From assembly GCF_051201665.1 (NCBI RefSeq), contig NZ_CP179210.1, forward strand, positions 4,092,001 to 4,156,000: DNA of 64,000 nucleotides, read 5' to 3'. The DNA comes from Psychrobium sp051201665. GTDB lineage: Bacteria > Pseudomonadota > Gammaproteobacteria > Enterobacterales > Psychrobiaceae. This document shows positions 1 to 7,451 of this stretch, piece after piece. The notes below the pieces were generated by a model that was given only the letters and a program-made list of their open reading frames with translations, searched no databases and had not been told where the DNA came from. How positions within the stretch are numbered: the stretch's first letter is position 1; every line of letters starts with the position of its first letter. The position numbers and the translations under genes were made by a program.

Positions 1-26
1 ATTTGCTCTCACGTGGTGGACTATCA

Positions 27-788
27 ATGAAAATTCAACAAAGTATTAAAACTCTGACAAAGCATCTTCCCATTTTATTCGGATTCTATTGTTTTTCGAT
101 GCCAATATCAGCCGCACAATTATCAGTTGTCACCGAAGAGGGATCCCTGCAATATTCTAAAGACAATGAGATTACAGGTATTGCAACAGACCTTGTAAAG
201 GCTGTACTCGAACAAGCCAATATAACAGGTGACTTTCAAATCTATCCATGGACAAGAGCTTATAATCTCGCGCAAACTCAGCCTAATGTTCTGATTTATT
301 CAATGGCTAGAACGCCACAACGAGAAAATAAATTCAAATGGATTGGTGAAATTACCCCTCTCGACTATAAATTTTTTCGACTCAAATCTAATAACTCAAT
401 TAATCCAAAAACTCTTGAACAGGCAAAGAAATTTAGAGTCGGTGTTATTAATCAAGGCGCCATACACCATTTTGTAAATTCACATGGATTTAACGACGTT
501 TCCGTTGTATCAAACTCAAGCGCTCATTTACGTGTATTTTTGAACAAGCGTGTTGACCTTATTATTATTAATAGTTTACGACTCGATGAGTTTTGTCAAA
601 ATACTAAAATCGATTGCGATCTGATAGAGCCAGTCATGTCGATTAATGAGATATCAAAGGGTCTATATATGGCATTAAGTCTGAAAACAGGTGATTATAT
701 ACATCACCAATTGGTAACTGCGTTTCAAAAAATCAAAAGTCAGGGTACATATCAACGTATCATGCAAACTAAGGACACAGCTCAATGA
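27..788 (+). CDS. Periplasmic substrate-binding protein, family 3-like
   Basis: This 253-residue protein starts with a basic stretch and a hydrophobic core ending near SAAQ (about residue 30), which reads as a Sec signal peptide, so it should be periplasmic. The rest resembles small family 3 solute-binding proteins of the amino-acid type common in Alteromonadales (phrases such as YPWTRAYNLAQ and FKWIGEI). The ATG at 27 is preferred over the in-frame TTG at 3 because the signal peptide begins there and GGTGG lies just upstream. Its stop overlaps the start of the next gene (ATGA), so it is translationally coupled to the HlyD-type adaptor. A binding protein inside an exporter operon is unusual. 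It could sense or bind a peptide or nutrient, but the ligand cannot be read from the sequence. Confidence 0.8.
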   Translation: MKIQQSIKTLTKHLPILFGFYCFSMPISAAQLSVVTEEGSLQYSKDNEITGIATDLVKAVLEQANITGDFQIYPWTRAYNLAQTQPNVLIYSMARTPQRENKFKWIGEITPLDYKFFRLKSNNSINPKTLEQAKKFRVGVINQGAIHHFVNSHGFNDVSVVSNSSAHLRVFLNKRVDLIIINSLRLDEFCQNTKIDCDLIEPVMSINEISKGLYMALSLKTGDYIHHQLVTAFQKIKSQGTYQRIMQTKDTAQ

Positions 789-2026
789 GAGAACCAAAGA
801 ATCTCAATCAAAACGGAGGTCAACAGGGAAATTGGTATTTAAATCGGGCACAGCCTTTATCAATAAAACTCACTGTTGGAATATTAACAACAGTCGCTGT
901 TTTAATTGTCACCTTCCTATTTAATGCTCAATATTCTCGCAAAGAAACAGTTCGTGGTTTTTTAATGCCTAATAAAGGCGTCATCAAAAGTTTCGCAGTC
1001 CAAGGCGGTACGATTGAGAAACTATGGGTCAAAGAAGGAGAAGTTGTTGAAAAAGGTCAAACCTTGGCAACAATGATCATTCAACAGCGCAATAGCGATG
1101 GTATTGAATTAAGCACTCAACTTGCTAAACAACTTCAAACACAACAATCATTATTGCAAGACGAAATTAAGCAACATCAAACACTCAAAACACAAGAATT
1201 AAATAGCTTGACCAGTCGTCAGCAAGCGCTTGAACTTGAAAAAATCGCCCTCAAAAACCAATTGCAATTAGCGAATGAAAAAGCTGTTTTACTACAAGAA
1301 CAATTAACGCAATTTAGTAACCTAAACGCTAAAGGGTATTTATCTAACTTAGATAAAGGTCGACAAGAGCAAGCCCTACTTGAAGTGAAACAAGAGCAAC
1401 AAAACTTAAACCGTTTATTGTTGCAGCAAAGCCGAGAAGTCAATCAATTGGCACACAGTATTGAAAGCGCTCCACAACAATACACACTACGAATTAACAA
1501 TTTAATTCGTCAACAAAGCGAAATCACGCGTCAGTTAGCGCAAGTTGATAATAATCATCAATATACCATTACAGCAAGTAATTCTGGCACCGTCACAGGT
1601 ATCCAAGTCGTAGAAGGTGAAAGCTTATCTCGTACAAAACCACTGCTACATATTTTACCAGCAGGTTCGACACTAGTTGCAGAGTTACTATTACCTACTC
1701 GCTCGGCGGGTTTTGTACAAAAAGGCCACCATGCAAAGTTACGTTTCGATGCATTTCCTTACCAACGTTTTGGCTTTATTAACAGTGAAATAAACAGAGT
1801 CGACCGCGCCCTCATTACACCCAATGAAGTGCAATTACCTATTGAATTACAAGAGCCTGTTTATCGACTACGCGCACAATTAGACACACAACATGTGCAA
1901 GCCTTCGGGAAAGATTTTAATTTGAAAAGTGGCATGTTATTCGAGGCCGATATCATGCTTGAGCAACGCACGTTAATAGAATGGTTATTAGAGCCGCTAT
2001 ATAGCCTAAAAGGGCGAGTGAGCTAA
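785..2026 (+). CDS. HlyD/CvaA-family secretion adaptor (membrane fusion protein)
   Basis: The 413-residue protein has a short cytoplasmic N-terminus, one membrane segment (about residues 28-47), a lipoyl/barrel-sandwich half around residues 70-95, a long Gln/Leu-rich coiled-coil hairpin (about 100-230), the second lipoyl half (SNSGTVTGIQVVEGE, about 265-280) and a C-terminal beta domain. This is the architecture of periplasmic adaptors that link a C39-type ABC exporter to a TolC-like channel, as CvaA does for colicin V/microcin V. It overlaps the preceding gene by 4 nt. The matching exporter is at 2943-5111, beyond two precursor genes. No outer-membrane channel gene is in the window, so a TolC encoded elsewhere is presumably used. 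Confidence 0.88.
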   Translation: MREPKNLNQNGGQQGNWYLNRAQPLSIKLTVGILTTVAVLIVTFLFNAQYSRKETVRGFLMPNKGVIKSFAVQGGTIEKLWVKEGEVVEKGQTLATMIIQQRNSDGIELSTQLAKQLQTQQSLLQDEIKQHQTLKTQELNSLTSRQQALELEKIALKNQLQLANEKAVLLQEQLTQFSNLNAKGYLSNLDKGRQEQALLEVKQEQQNLNRLLLQQSREVNQLAHSIESAPQQYTLRINNLIRQQSEITRQLAQVDNNHQYTITASNSGTVTGIQVVEGESLSRTKPLLHILPAGSTLVAELLLPTRSAGFVQKGHHAKLRFDAFPYQRFGFINSEINRVDRALITPNEVQLPIELQEPVYRLRAQLDTQHVQAFGKDFNLKSGMLFEADIMLEQRTLIEWLLEPLYSLKGRVS

Positions 2027-2044
2027 AGAAGAATACAACAAGGA

Positions 2045-2237
2045 ATTCACCTTTATTAGCTTCAATATAAGCTGATAAAGAGAATAAAGCGGCTGACCAA
2101 CGTTAAACTTTCGACAGACAACGAAAGTCAGCCTAACTAACCGCTAACTAAAACCGTCTACTTAAATACACGAGTAAACAAGGATAGTTAGCACTTAACT
2201 AATCTGGCAAAAGCCAGACAAAACGGAGTATAACATT
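2045..2237 (+). promoter_or_regulatory. Structured leader, copy 1, before precursor genes
   Basis: This gap is nearly repeated at 5114-5303. It contains a 12-bp hairpin (2051-2080, CTTTATTAGCTT pairing with AAGCTGATAAAG), a perfect 7-bp stem ACTTTCG/CGAAAGT (2107-2128), an overlapping alternative pairing GGCTGAC/GTCAGCC (2091-2097 with 2127-2133), and a short stem TCTGGC/GCCAGA (2203-2218) just before the AACGGAG ribosome-binding site. The two longer pairings share bases, so they could compete as in an attenuator. That is inference. No T-tract follows the first hairpin, so it is not a plain terminator. Confidence 0.6.
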
Positions 2238-2405
2238 ATGCGCGAGCTAAATGTAAATGAAATTAAAGATGTAAATGGAGGCGCTTTTTGGATGGCTGCA
2301 GCAGCCGTAGTCACTAGCCCGGTTATAGGAGCAGCAGCAGCCACTCTAGCAGCAGGTGCAGTGGCATATGGTACATACAAGCTTTTAGAAGCAGCTTTTG
2401 AATAA
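2238..2405 (+). CDS. Double-glycine precursor peptide 1 (class II bacteriocin-like)
   Basis: This 55-residue ORF begins with MRELNVNEIKDVNGG, a classic double-glycine leader with the hydrophobic spacing recognised by C39 peptidase-exporters. Cleavage after GG would release a 40-residue peptide starting AFWM. It is extremely rich in Ala, Gly and Val and ends KLLEAAFE. The mature part is almost all hydrophobic or small residues, as in pore-forming class IIb bacteriocins and microcin V-type peptides. GGAG lies 8 nt upstream of the ATG. It is followed after 15 nt by a second precursor, suggesting a two-peptide pair. The target and any modification cannot be read. Confidence 0.82.
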   Translation: MRELNVNEIKDVNGGAFWMAAAAVVTSPVIGAAAATLAAGAVAYGTYKLLEAAFE

Positions 2406-2420
2406 ATACAAGGAAATATC

Positions 2421-2576
2421 ATGAAAGAGTTAAATTTAGAAGAAAAAATTTCAGTTACTGGTGGTAATCCGATATTGGCATACTTAGTTGTAAGATATGT
2501 ACTCCAAAGAGCTGCAGTAGCTGCTACAAGGGGAGTTGTAGCAGGTGCTATTGCTTACGGGAAAGACGCACAATAA
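2421..2576 (+). CDS. Double-glycine precursor peptide 2 (class II bacteriocin-like)
   Basis: A 51-residue ORF with leader MKELNLEEKISVTGG, clearly related to the leaders of the peptides at 2238 and 5304. The predicted mature peptide is 36 residues (NPILAYLVV to YGKDAQ). It has a hydrophobic start, an Arg-containing middle and a GVVAGAIAYG stretch that echoes the AAGAVAYG stretch of its upstream neighbour. Two adjacent hydrophobic peptides with matching Gly-rich ends fit a two-component bacteriocin. AAGGAAAT upstream serves as the ribosome-binding site. A strong hairpin follows within 20 nt. Confidence 0.8.
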   Translation: MKELNLEEKISVTGGNPILAYLVVRYVLQRAAVAATRGVVAGAIAYGKDAQ

Positions 2577-2592
2577 AAAATGACGCTCTAAA

Positions 2593-2625
2593 AGTAACGA
2601 AAAATATATTTTTCGTTACTTTTTA
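2593..2625 (+). terminator. Hairpin terminator after precursor pair
   Basis: A perfect palindrome spans 2593-2620 (13-bp arms, AGTAACGAAAAAT with its complement) and runs into T residues. It lies between the two precursors and the exporter genes. It probably ends or attenuates the abundant precursor message so that the exporter is made at a lower level. Confidence 0.75.
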
Positions 2626-2643
2626 TCAATCATGGAGTTTAAA

Positions 2644-2931
2644 ATGTTCAAACGAAATTGTCCAAGTTGCAAAAAGCATTTAAGCTGGGACTTAAGAAAA
2701 AAGCTCTTAATACAGGACATTATTGTGTGCCCTTGGTGCACAAAACGTTTAACTCAAAGTTTTAAATATAGACTTATTAATGGTGGGGTTTACGGCGCAA
2801 TCGTTGGTGTATTATTAATTACATTCTTTAATTTCGAAGCTATAGAAGTTGCCATTATTGCTATTTTTAGTGGTTCCTTTTTGCAAAAATACATAGATAT
2901 TCTCTTTCCGCTAGAAGTATGTAAACATTAG
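2644..2931 (+). CDS. Small zinc-ribbon membrane protein of bacteriocin locus
   Basis: The 95-residue product has two CxxC knuckles near its N-terminus (CPSC at about residue 6 and CPWC at about residue 30), which fit a cytoplasmic zinc ribbon. Two hydrophobic segments follow (about 48-64 and 68-86). The ATG at 2644 is chosen over 2632 because GGAG at 2634-2637 is spaced correctly for it. It lies between the precursors and the exporter, and its stop at 2931 is 12 nt before the exporter ATG. I do not recognise a named family. Immunity, or an accessory role in export, are the obvious guesses from its position. Confidence 0.7.
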   Translation: MFKRNCPSCKKHLSWDLRKKLLIQDIIVCPWCTKRLTQSFKYRLINGGVYGAIVGVLLITFFNFEAIEVAIIAIFSGSFLQKYIDILFPLEVCKH

Positions 2932-2942
2932 TGAGAATAGTT

Positions 2943-5111
2943 ATGAATCAATCTATTAATGTAAATAAAGATAACTTAGACTTTTCATTATTACGATCAG
3001 TACCTTTAATTCTCCAATCAGAAATAGCTGAATGTGGCCTAGCCTCAATGGCTATGATAGCAAGCTATTACGGTCACCAATTAGACATGCCCGCTATGCG
3101 TAAGCGATTTTCGGCCAATTTAAAAGGTATGAATTTACAGCAACTTATTGAGTTGGGTGACAGTCTAAATTTATCAAGCCGTGCATTACAATGTCCTATA
3201 GATGAAGTCCACAAACTTGCTACACCCTGTATTTTACACTGGGATATGAATCATTTTGTTGTACTCACTAATGTAAGTGGTAAAGGTAAAAAAGCCAGCT
3301 TCTCAATTAATGACCCTGCCGTTGGCAAGCGCACACTTAACTTTGAAGAGTTTAGCAAACATTTCACAGGTATTTGTTTAGAACTCACGCCAACCAGTAA
3401 ATTTGAGAAAAAACAAGAAAAAGAACAAATGAAGCTCTCACAATTGTGGAGCAAGATGTCTGGTTTGAAATCGGGCTTAATCAAACTCATTGCTTTGTCG
3501 TTAGTGTTACAGTTATTTACCCTAATGACCCCTTATTATATGCAATGGGTGGTGGATGAAGTATTAGTGAGTTTTGATGAATCATTACTAACAGTACTCG
3601 CGCTCGGGTTTGGGTTTATAGCGATTATTTCCGTAGTCACCACTGCTGTGCGCAGTTGGCTTATTTTACGACTATCAAGTCTGCTTAACATGCAAATGGG
3701 CGTTAACCTTTTGCGGCACCTATTACGCTTGCCGATGAATTATTTTGAATCTCGCCATGTTGGCGATGTTGTATCCCGCTTTGGCTCGCTAGCGCAAATT
3801 CGTGAACGTATTACCACTGGTTTCGTTGAAACATTAGTTGATGGTGTAATGGCGCTCACCGTATTAGTTATGATGTTTGTGTATTCAATCAAGCTGACAG
3901 CTGTCGTGTTAGGCGCTATTGCCATTTACACCATTATTCGCTTGACGCTATACCGGCCGCTTCATCAAGCAACAGAGGAAATGATTCAAAGTAGTGCTAA
4001 AGAGCAAAGTAGCTTCTTAGAAAACATTCGCGGTATGCAAACTATTAAATTATTCGGCAACGAATCTCAGCGTCAAGGTATTTGGCAAAATCGTTATGCC
4101 GATGTCATCAATAGTGAAATACGTTTAGGACGCCTAAATATTAGCTTTGATGCCGTTAATAAACTCTTGTTTGGCCTTGAGAACGTCTTAGTTATTTACT
4201 TTGCTGCTTTACTCGTAATGAGCAACGACTTATCCGTCGGTATGGTACTGGCCTTTATTGCTTATAAAGGACAACTAACTAATCGCTTTGCAAACCTAAT
4301 TGAACAGATTATTCAATTTAAAATGATGCGCTTACATTTAGATCGTATTAGTGATATTGCCTTAACACCACTCGAACAACATCGTGAAGGGCAGGCCACT
4401 TTCAATCTAAATGAAGAAGGTAAATCAAGTGGAGAGATTAGCCTGCAAGATGTTTGTTTTAGTTATGAGGAAGGAGAATCAGCGATATTAACCAACGTTA
4501 ATTTAACGATTAACGCTGGCGATTCTGTCGCTATAACTGGCCCTTCTGGTTGTGGTAAAACAACGCTTATGAAAATAATGCTAGGGTTGTTACAACCAAC
4601 ATCTGGCAAGGTGCTGTTGGATGGCAAAAATATTAATCAATTAGGCCTAAAAAACTATCGCAAGGCCATTGCTGCAGTGATGCAAGATGATACGTTATTA
4701 GCAGGTTCTATTGGCGATAACATCAGCTTTTTCGATCCACAACCAAACTATCCATTAATTGAACGAAGTGCTCAACACGCCGCGATTAATGATGACATCA
4801 CCAACATGACCATGGGATATAACTCAATGGTGGGTGACATGGGGTCTAATTTATCAGGCGGTCAAATTCAGCGATTATTATTAGCTCGTGCATTATATCA
4901 ATCCCCTTGTGTACTATTTATGGACGAAGCAACTAGCCATTTAGATTCTAAAAATGAAGCAAAAATTAGTGAGCAAATACAGCATTTATCGATGACTAGA
5001 ATCATGATTGCTCATCGTAAAGAGACCATTGAAAAAGCTGAAAAGATATTTGAATTAGTTAACGGAAACTTAATTAACGTTAATGAAAAATATCCAAAAA
5101 CAGCAAACTAA
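2943..5111 (+). CDS. Peptidase-containing ABC exporter (C39 domain, CvaB/LagD type)
   Basis: This 722-residue protein has three domains. The N-terminal C39 cysteine peptidase carries Cys31 in SEIAECGLASM, His104 in MNHFVVL and an NDP Asp near 124. The six-helix ABC membrane domain covers about 160-460. The nucleotide-binding domain has Walker A GPSGCGKTT (near 533), signature LSGGQIQRL (near 636), Walker B VLFMDEA (near 657) and the switch His in IAHR (near 689). It should cut the double-glycine leaders of the nearby peptides and export them with the HlyD-type adaptor. An upstream in-frame GTG at 2931 is an alternative start. All catalytic motifs look intact. Confidence 0.93.
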   Translation: MNQSINVNKDNLDFSLLRSVPLILQSEIAECGLASMAMIASYYGHQLDMPAMRKRFSANLKGMNLQQLIELGDSLNLSSRALQCPIDEVHKLATPCILHWDMNHFVVLTNVSGKGKKASFSINDPAVGKRTLNFEEFSKHFTGICLELTPTSKFEKKQEKEQMKLSQLWSKMSGLKSGLIKLIALSLVLQLFTLMTPYYMQWVVDEVLVSFDESLLTVLALGFGFIAIISVVTTAVRSWLILRLSSLLNMQMGVNLLRHLLRLPMNYFESRHVGDVVSRFGSLAQIRERITTGFVETLVDGVMALTVLVMMFVYSIKLTAVVLGAIAIYTIIRLTLYRPLHQATEEMIQSSAKEQSSFLENIRGMQTIKLFGNESQRQGIWQNRYADVINSEIRLGRLNISFDAVNKLLFGLENVLVIYFAALLVMSNDLSVGMVLAFIAYKGQLTNRFANLIEQIIQFKMMRLHLDRISDIALTPLEQHREGQATFNLNEEGKSSGEISLQDVCFSYEEGESAILTNVNLTINAGDSVAITGPSGCGKTTLMKIMLGLLQPTSGKVLLDGKNINQLGLKNYRKAIAAVMQDDTLLAGSIGDNISFFDPQPNYPLIERSAQHAAINDDITNMTMGYNSMVGDMGSNLSGGQIQRLLLARALYQSPCVLFMDEATSHLDSKNEAKISEQIQHLSMTRIMIAHRKETIEKAEKIFELVNGNLINVNEKYPKTAN

Positions 5112-5113
5112 AT

Positions 5114-5303
5114 ATTCATCTTTATTGGCTTAAAATAAGTTGACAAAGAGAATAAAGCAGCTGATCAACGTTAAACTTTCGACAGACAACGACAGTCAGC
5201 CTAACTAACCGCTAGTTAAAATAAATTACTCAAATTTAAGGTAAAGAACTAAACTAGCACTTAACTAATCTGGCAAGCGCCAGACAAAACGGAGTATAAA
5301 ATT
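5114..5303 (+). promoter_or_regulatory. Structured leader, copy 2, before third precursor
   Basis: This is a second copy of the leader at 2045-2237. Blocks such as AACTTTCGACAGACAACGA and GCACTTAACTAATCTGGCAA are kept almost unchanged, while a middle stretch has diverged. The first hairpin (5120-5131 with 5137-5148) keeps its pairing through G-U wobbles apart from one mismatch. The short TCTGGC/GCCAGA stem (5269-5284) and the AACGGAG ribosome-binding site are also kept. Pairing preserved despite base changes points to selection on RNA structure, though a recent duplication would also keep much of it. Confidence 0.6.
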
Positions 5304-5468
5304 ATGCGTGAATTAACTTTAAATGAGATTGATAAAGTAACTGGTGGTAAAAGACTTACGGAAGAACAGGTTATCAGAGAAGAAGGTTGGTTCTGGGACA
5401 CTTGCTATTCGAAGAAACCGAATGGCTCAAAAGGTTCAAAAGTAAGATGTCCAGATAAAGAAAAATAA
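5304..5468 (+). CDS. Double-glycine precursor peptide 3 (charged, two-cysteine)
   Basis: The 54-residue ORF has leader MRELTLNEIDKVTGG, nearly the same as that of precursor 1. The 39-residue mature part is very different. It is hydrophilic and charged, contains WFW, and has two cysteines (Cys34 and Cys49) flanking a KKPNGSKGSK stretch, which suggests a disulfide-closed loop. It shares the duplicated leader and ribosome-binding site with precursor 1 and lies 17 nt before a small membrane-protein gene. Whether it is a toxin, an inducing peptide or a partner of the first two cannot be told. Confidence 0.78.
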   Translation: MRELTLNEIDKVTGGKRLTEEQVIREEGWFWDTCYSKKPNGSKGSKVRCPDKEK

Positions 5469-5485
5469 GATATGGAGGGTAGTTA

Positions 5486-5917
5486 ATGATTATTATAATT
5501 TTAGTCGCAGCTATTGCTATAGTTCTATATATGATGAATTTAAGTGGGGAATTAGCCATTTTTTGGGACCCCGCTTCATTTACACTATTATTGCTAATGG
5601 CTTTATTGCTCGCTTTTGGGACTACTCAAAAATCTAGTATCAAAGACGCCGCTTTTATTTTAGCAGGCAAAAAACTTGCCGCTATAACTCGCTATGAGCA
5701 AGTAGCATTATTTTGGAATAACTTCGGAAATTTCTCCTTGATCGGTGGAATATTATTAAGTATCACTTCATGGATTGCGCTAAGCGCGACTATCGAAAAT
5801 TTGGCAATATTTGGAGATGCGTTTTCATTGGCAAGTTTACCCTTGTGTTATGGGATAGGATTTAGAATGATAGGCCTCTTTTTAAGCTCAAATGCACGAA
5901 ATAAAATGATCTCGTAA
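5486..5917 (+). CDS. Small integral membrane protein of bacteriocin locus
   Basis: A 143-residue, strongly hydrophobic protein with about four membrane segments (roughly 1-16, 30-46, 80-100 and 108-135). A very good ribosome-binding site (GGAGGGT) precedes the ATG. The segment WDPASFTLLLLMALLLAFG faintly recalls the first part of MotA-like proteins, but this is too weak to name. It directly follows precursor 3 in the same direction and precedes a terminator-like hairpin. Its size, membrane nature and place make it a candidate immunity protein, by inference only. Confidence 0.75.
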   Translation: MIIIILVAAIAIVLYMMNLSGELAIFWDPASFTLLLLMALLLAFGTTQKSSIKDAAFILAGKKLAAITRYEQVALFWNNFGNFSLIGGILLSITSWIALSATIENLAIFGDAFSLASLPLCYGIGFRMIGLFLSSNARNKMIS

Positions 5918-5933
5918 AAAAGACTTAATTAAC

Positions 5934-5986
5934 AAAGGCCACTTTATTTAAAGGCAATTAATTTGCACAATAACATGGCCTTTTTT
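5934..5986 (+). terminator. Terminator-like hairpin closing the bacteriocin locus
   Basis: AAAGGCCA (5934-5941) can pair with TGGCCTTT at 5976-5983, ending in six T residues, with a long loop of about 34 nt. The stem and T-run fit a factor-independent terminator. The long loop lowers confidence. Confidence 0.55.
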
Positions 5987-6102
5987 GAGGAGATATTGTT
6001 CGTCATGAAGCAGTACCGTTCCCGCCATAATCCAGTAGATAAATTGTATAATCCGCAGGCAAGATAATTTTTCTTTCCAACTATCAAAATTCAGTTCAGT
6101 AA

Positions 6103-7326
6103 TTATACAACAACCCCATTTTTAATCACCTGAGCGCACGGATTAACACCAAATTGATAACTCAATTGCGCTGGGTGTTCGATATCCCACAGCACTAAAT
6201 CAGCTTGTTTACCAACGGCTAAGGTACCTACTTTATCTTGGATTCCCAATGCTTTAGCGGCGTTTATTGTCACCCCCGATAGCGCTTCATACGGTGTCAT
6301 TCTAAATAATGTACACGCCATATTTAGCATCAACTGTAATGAACACAGCGGAGACGAACCGGGGTTGGCATCGGTAGCAATCGCCATTGGTACTTGGTGC
6401 TTGCGTAATAAATCAAAAGGTGGTTGTTTCGTTTCACGAAGAAAATAGAAAGCACCTGGCAATACTACGGCGACAGTACCAGATTCTTTAATGGCTTTAA
6501 CGCCCGCTTCATCAAGATACTCGATATGATCAACAGATAGTGCGTTAAATTCAGCAGCCATCTCACTGCCGCCCAAATTCGACATTTGCTCGGCGTGTAA
6601 TTTCACAGGCAGATTATATTTTTTCGCGGCTTCAAAGACACGTTTGGTTTGCGCTAAATCAAAACCCACTGATTCACAAAAAGCATCGACCGCATCAGCA
6701 AGGTTTTCTTGAGCGACTGCTTCAAACATTTCACCGCACACTAAATCAATGTAACCATCAGCATTATCTTTAAATTCAGGCGGCAGTGCATGGGCGCCTA
6801 AGAATGTCGTTTTCACATCGACAGGATGGTGCTCACCAAGTAATCGCGCGATGCGAAGCATCTTAATTTCTGTTTCTGTATCAAGACCATAACCAGATTT
6901 AACTTCAACCGTGGTGACACCTTCTTTCATTAACGCATTAAGACGATCTTTAGCTGCAACATATAGCGTTTCTTCGTCGGCTTCACGTGTTGCTTTGACC
7001 GTTGAAACGATACCGCCACCAGCAACAGCGATTTCTTGATAAGTCGCGCCTTCAAGGCGCATCTCAAATTCTTTGGCACGATTACCTCCATAAACAATAT
7101 GGGTATGACAATCGATTAATCCCGGCGTGATCCAGCCGCCCTTACCTTGATAAGTAGGTGTTGAAAAGGCATCAAATGTTGGAATATCTGCACGTTTGCC
7201 TAACCATGCAATTTTTCCATCTTTAATGGCAATAGCTGCATTTTCAATAATGCCGTAATCTGTTTCATTAATGGTGGCAAGGTTTACGTCAATCCACACG
7301 CTATCAAATTCATTATTTAGAGACAT
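6103..7326 (-). CDS. hutI: Imidazolonepropionase
   Basis: The 407-residue protein matches the usual HutI length and shows the amidohydrolase metal motif DCHTHIVYGG (about residues 72-81), later histidines in LHAEQM and VDHIEYL, and Asp in ATDANPGS. It hydrolyses 4-imidazolone-5-propionate to N-formimino-L-glutamate, the third step of histidine breakdown, in the cytoplasm. It is transcribed away from hutC, with a HutC operator in the shared gap. hutU and hutH are not in the window, so the pathway is split over the genome. Confidence 0.96.
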   Translation of the reverse strand: MSLNNEFDSVWIDVNLATINETDYGIIENAAIAIKDGKIAWLGKRADIPTFDAFSTPTYQGKGGWITPGLIDCHTHIVYGGNRAKEFEMRLEGATYQEIAVAGGGIVSTVKATREADEETLYVAAKDRLNALMKEGVTTVEVKSGYGLDTETEIKMLRIARLLGEHHPVDVKTTFLGAHALPPEFKDNADGYIDLVCGEMFEAVAQENLADAVDAFCESVGFDLAQTKRVFEAAKKYNLPVKLHAEQMSNLGGSEMAAEFNALSVDHIEYLDEAGVKAIKESGTVAVVLPGAFYFLRETKQPPFDLLRKHQVPMAIATDANPGSSPLCSLQLMLNMACTLFRMTPYEALSGVTINAAKALGIQDKVGTLAVGKQADLVLWDIEHPAQLSYQFGVNPCAQVIKNGVVV

Positions 7327-7392
7327 AAGGCTTCACTTAATTGTTATCATTACCGACGGAGTATAAAGTAATACCAAAATAATACCCACCAC

Positions 7393-7410
7393 CACTTGTA
7401 TATACAAGTG
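7393..7410. promoter_or_regulatory. HutC operator
   Basis: CACTTGTATATACAAGTG is a perfect 18-bp palindrome in the gap between divergent hutI and hutC. Its core CTTGTATATACAAG matches the known HutC recognition pattern of gammaproteobacteria. Binding here would repress both genes until urocanate, the usual HutC inducer, is present. Confidence 0.85.
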
Positions 7411-7451
7411 TGTGTACAATTTTATATTGACTAACTTTGGACACGAGATTA

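Noticed and set aside
2051..2080. First leader hairpin as a simple terminator of the hlyD gene
   Set aside because: The stem is A+T-rich with no T-tract after it, and it recurs with the rest of the leader before precursor 3, so a leader element fits better.
2195..2422. 75-residue minus-strand ORF opposite precursor 1
   Set aside because: It is the antisense shadow of the GCAGCAGC-rich precursor gene, and no ribosome-binding site or motif supports it.
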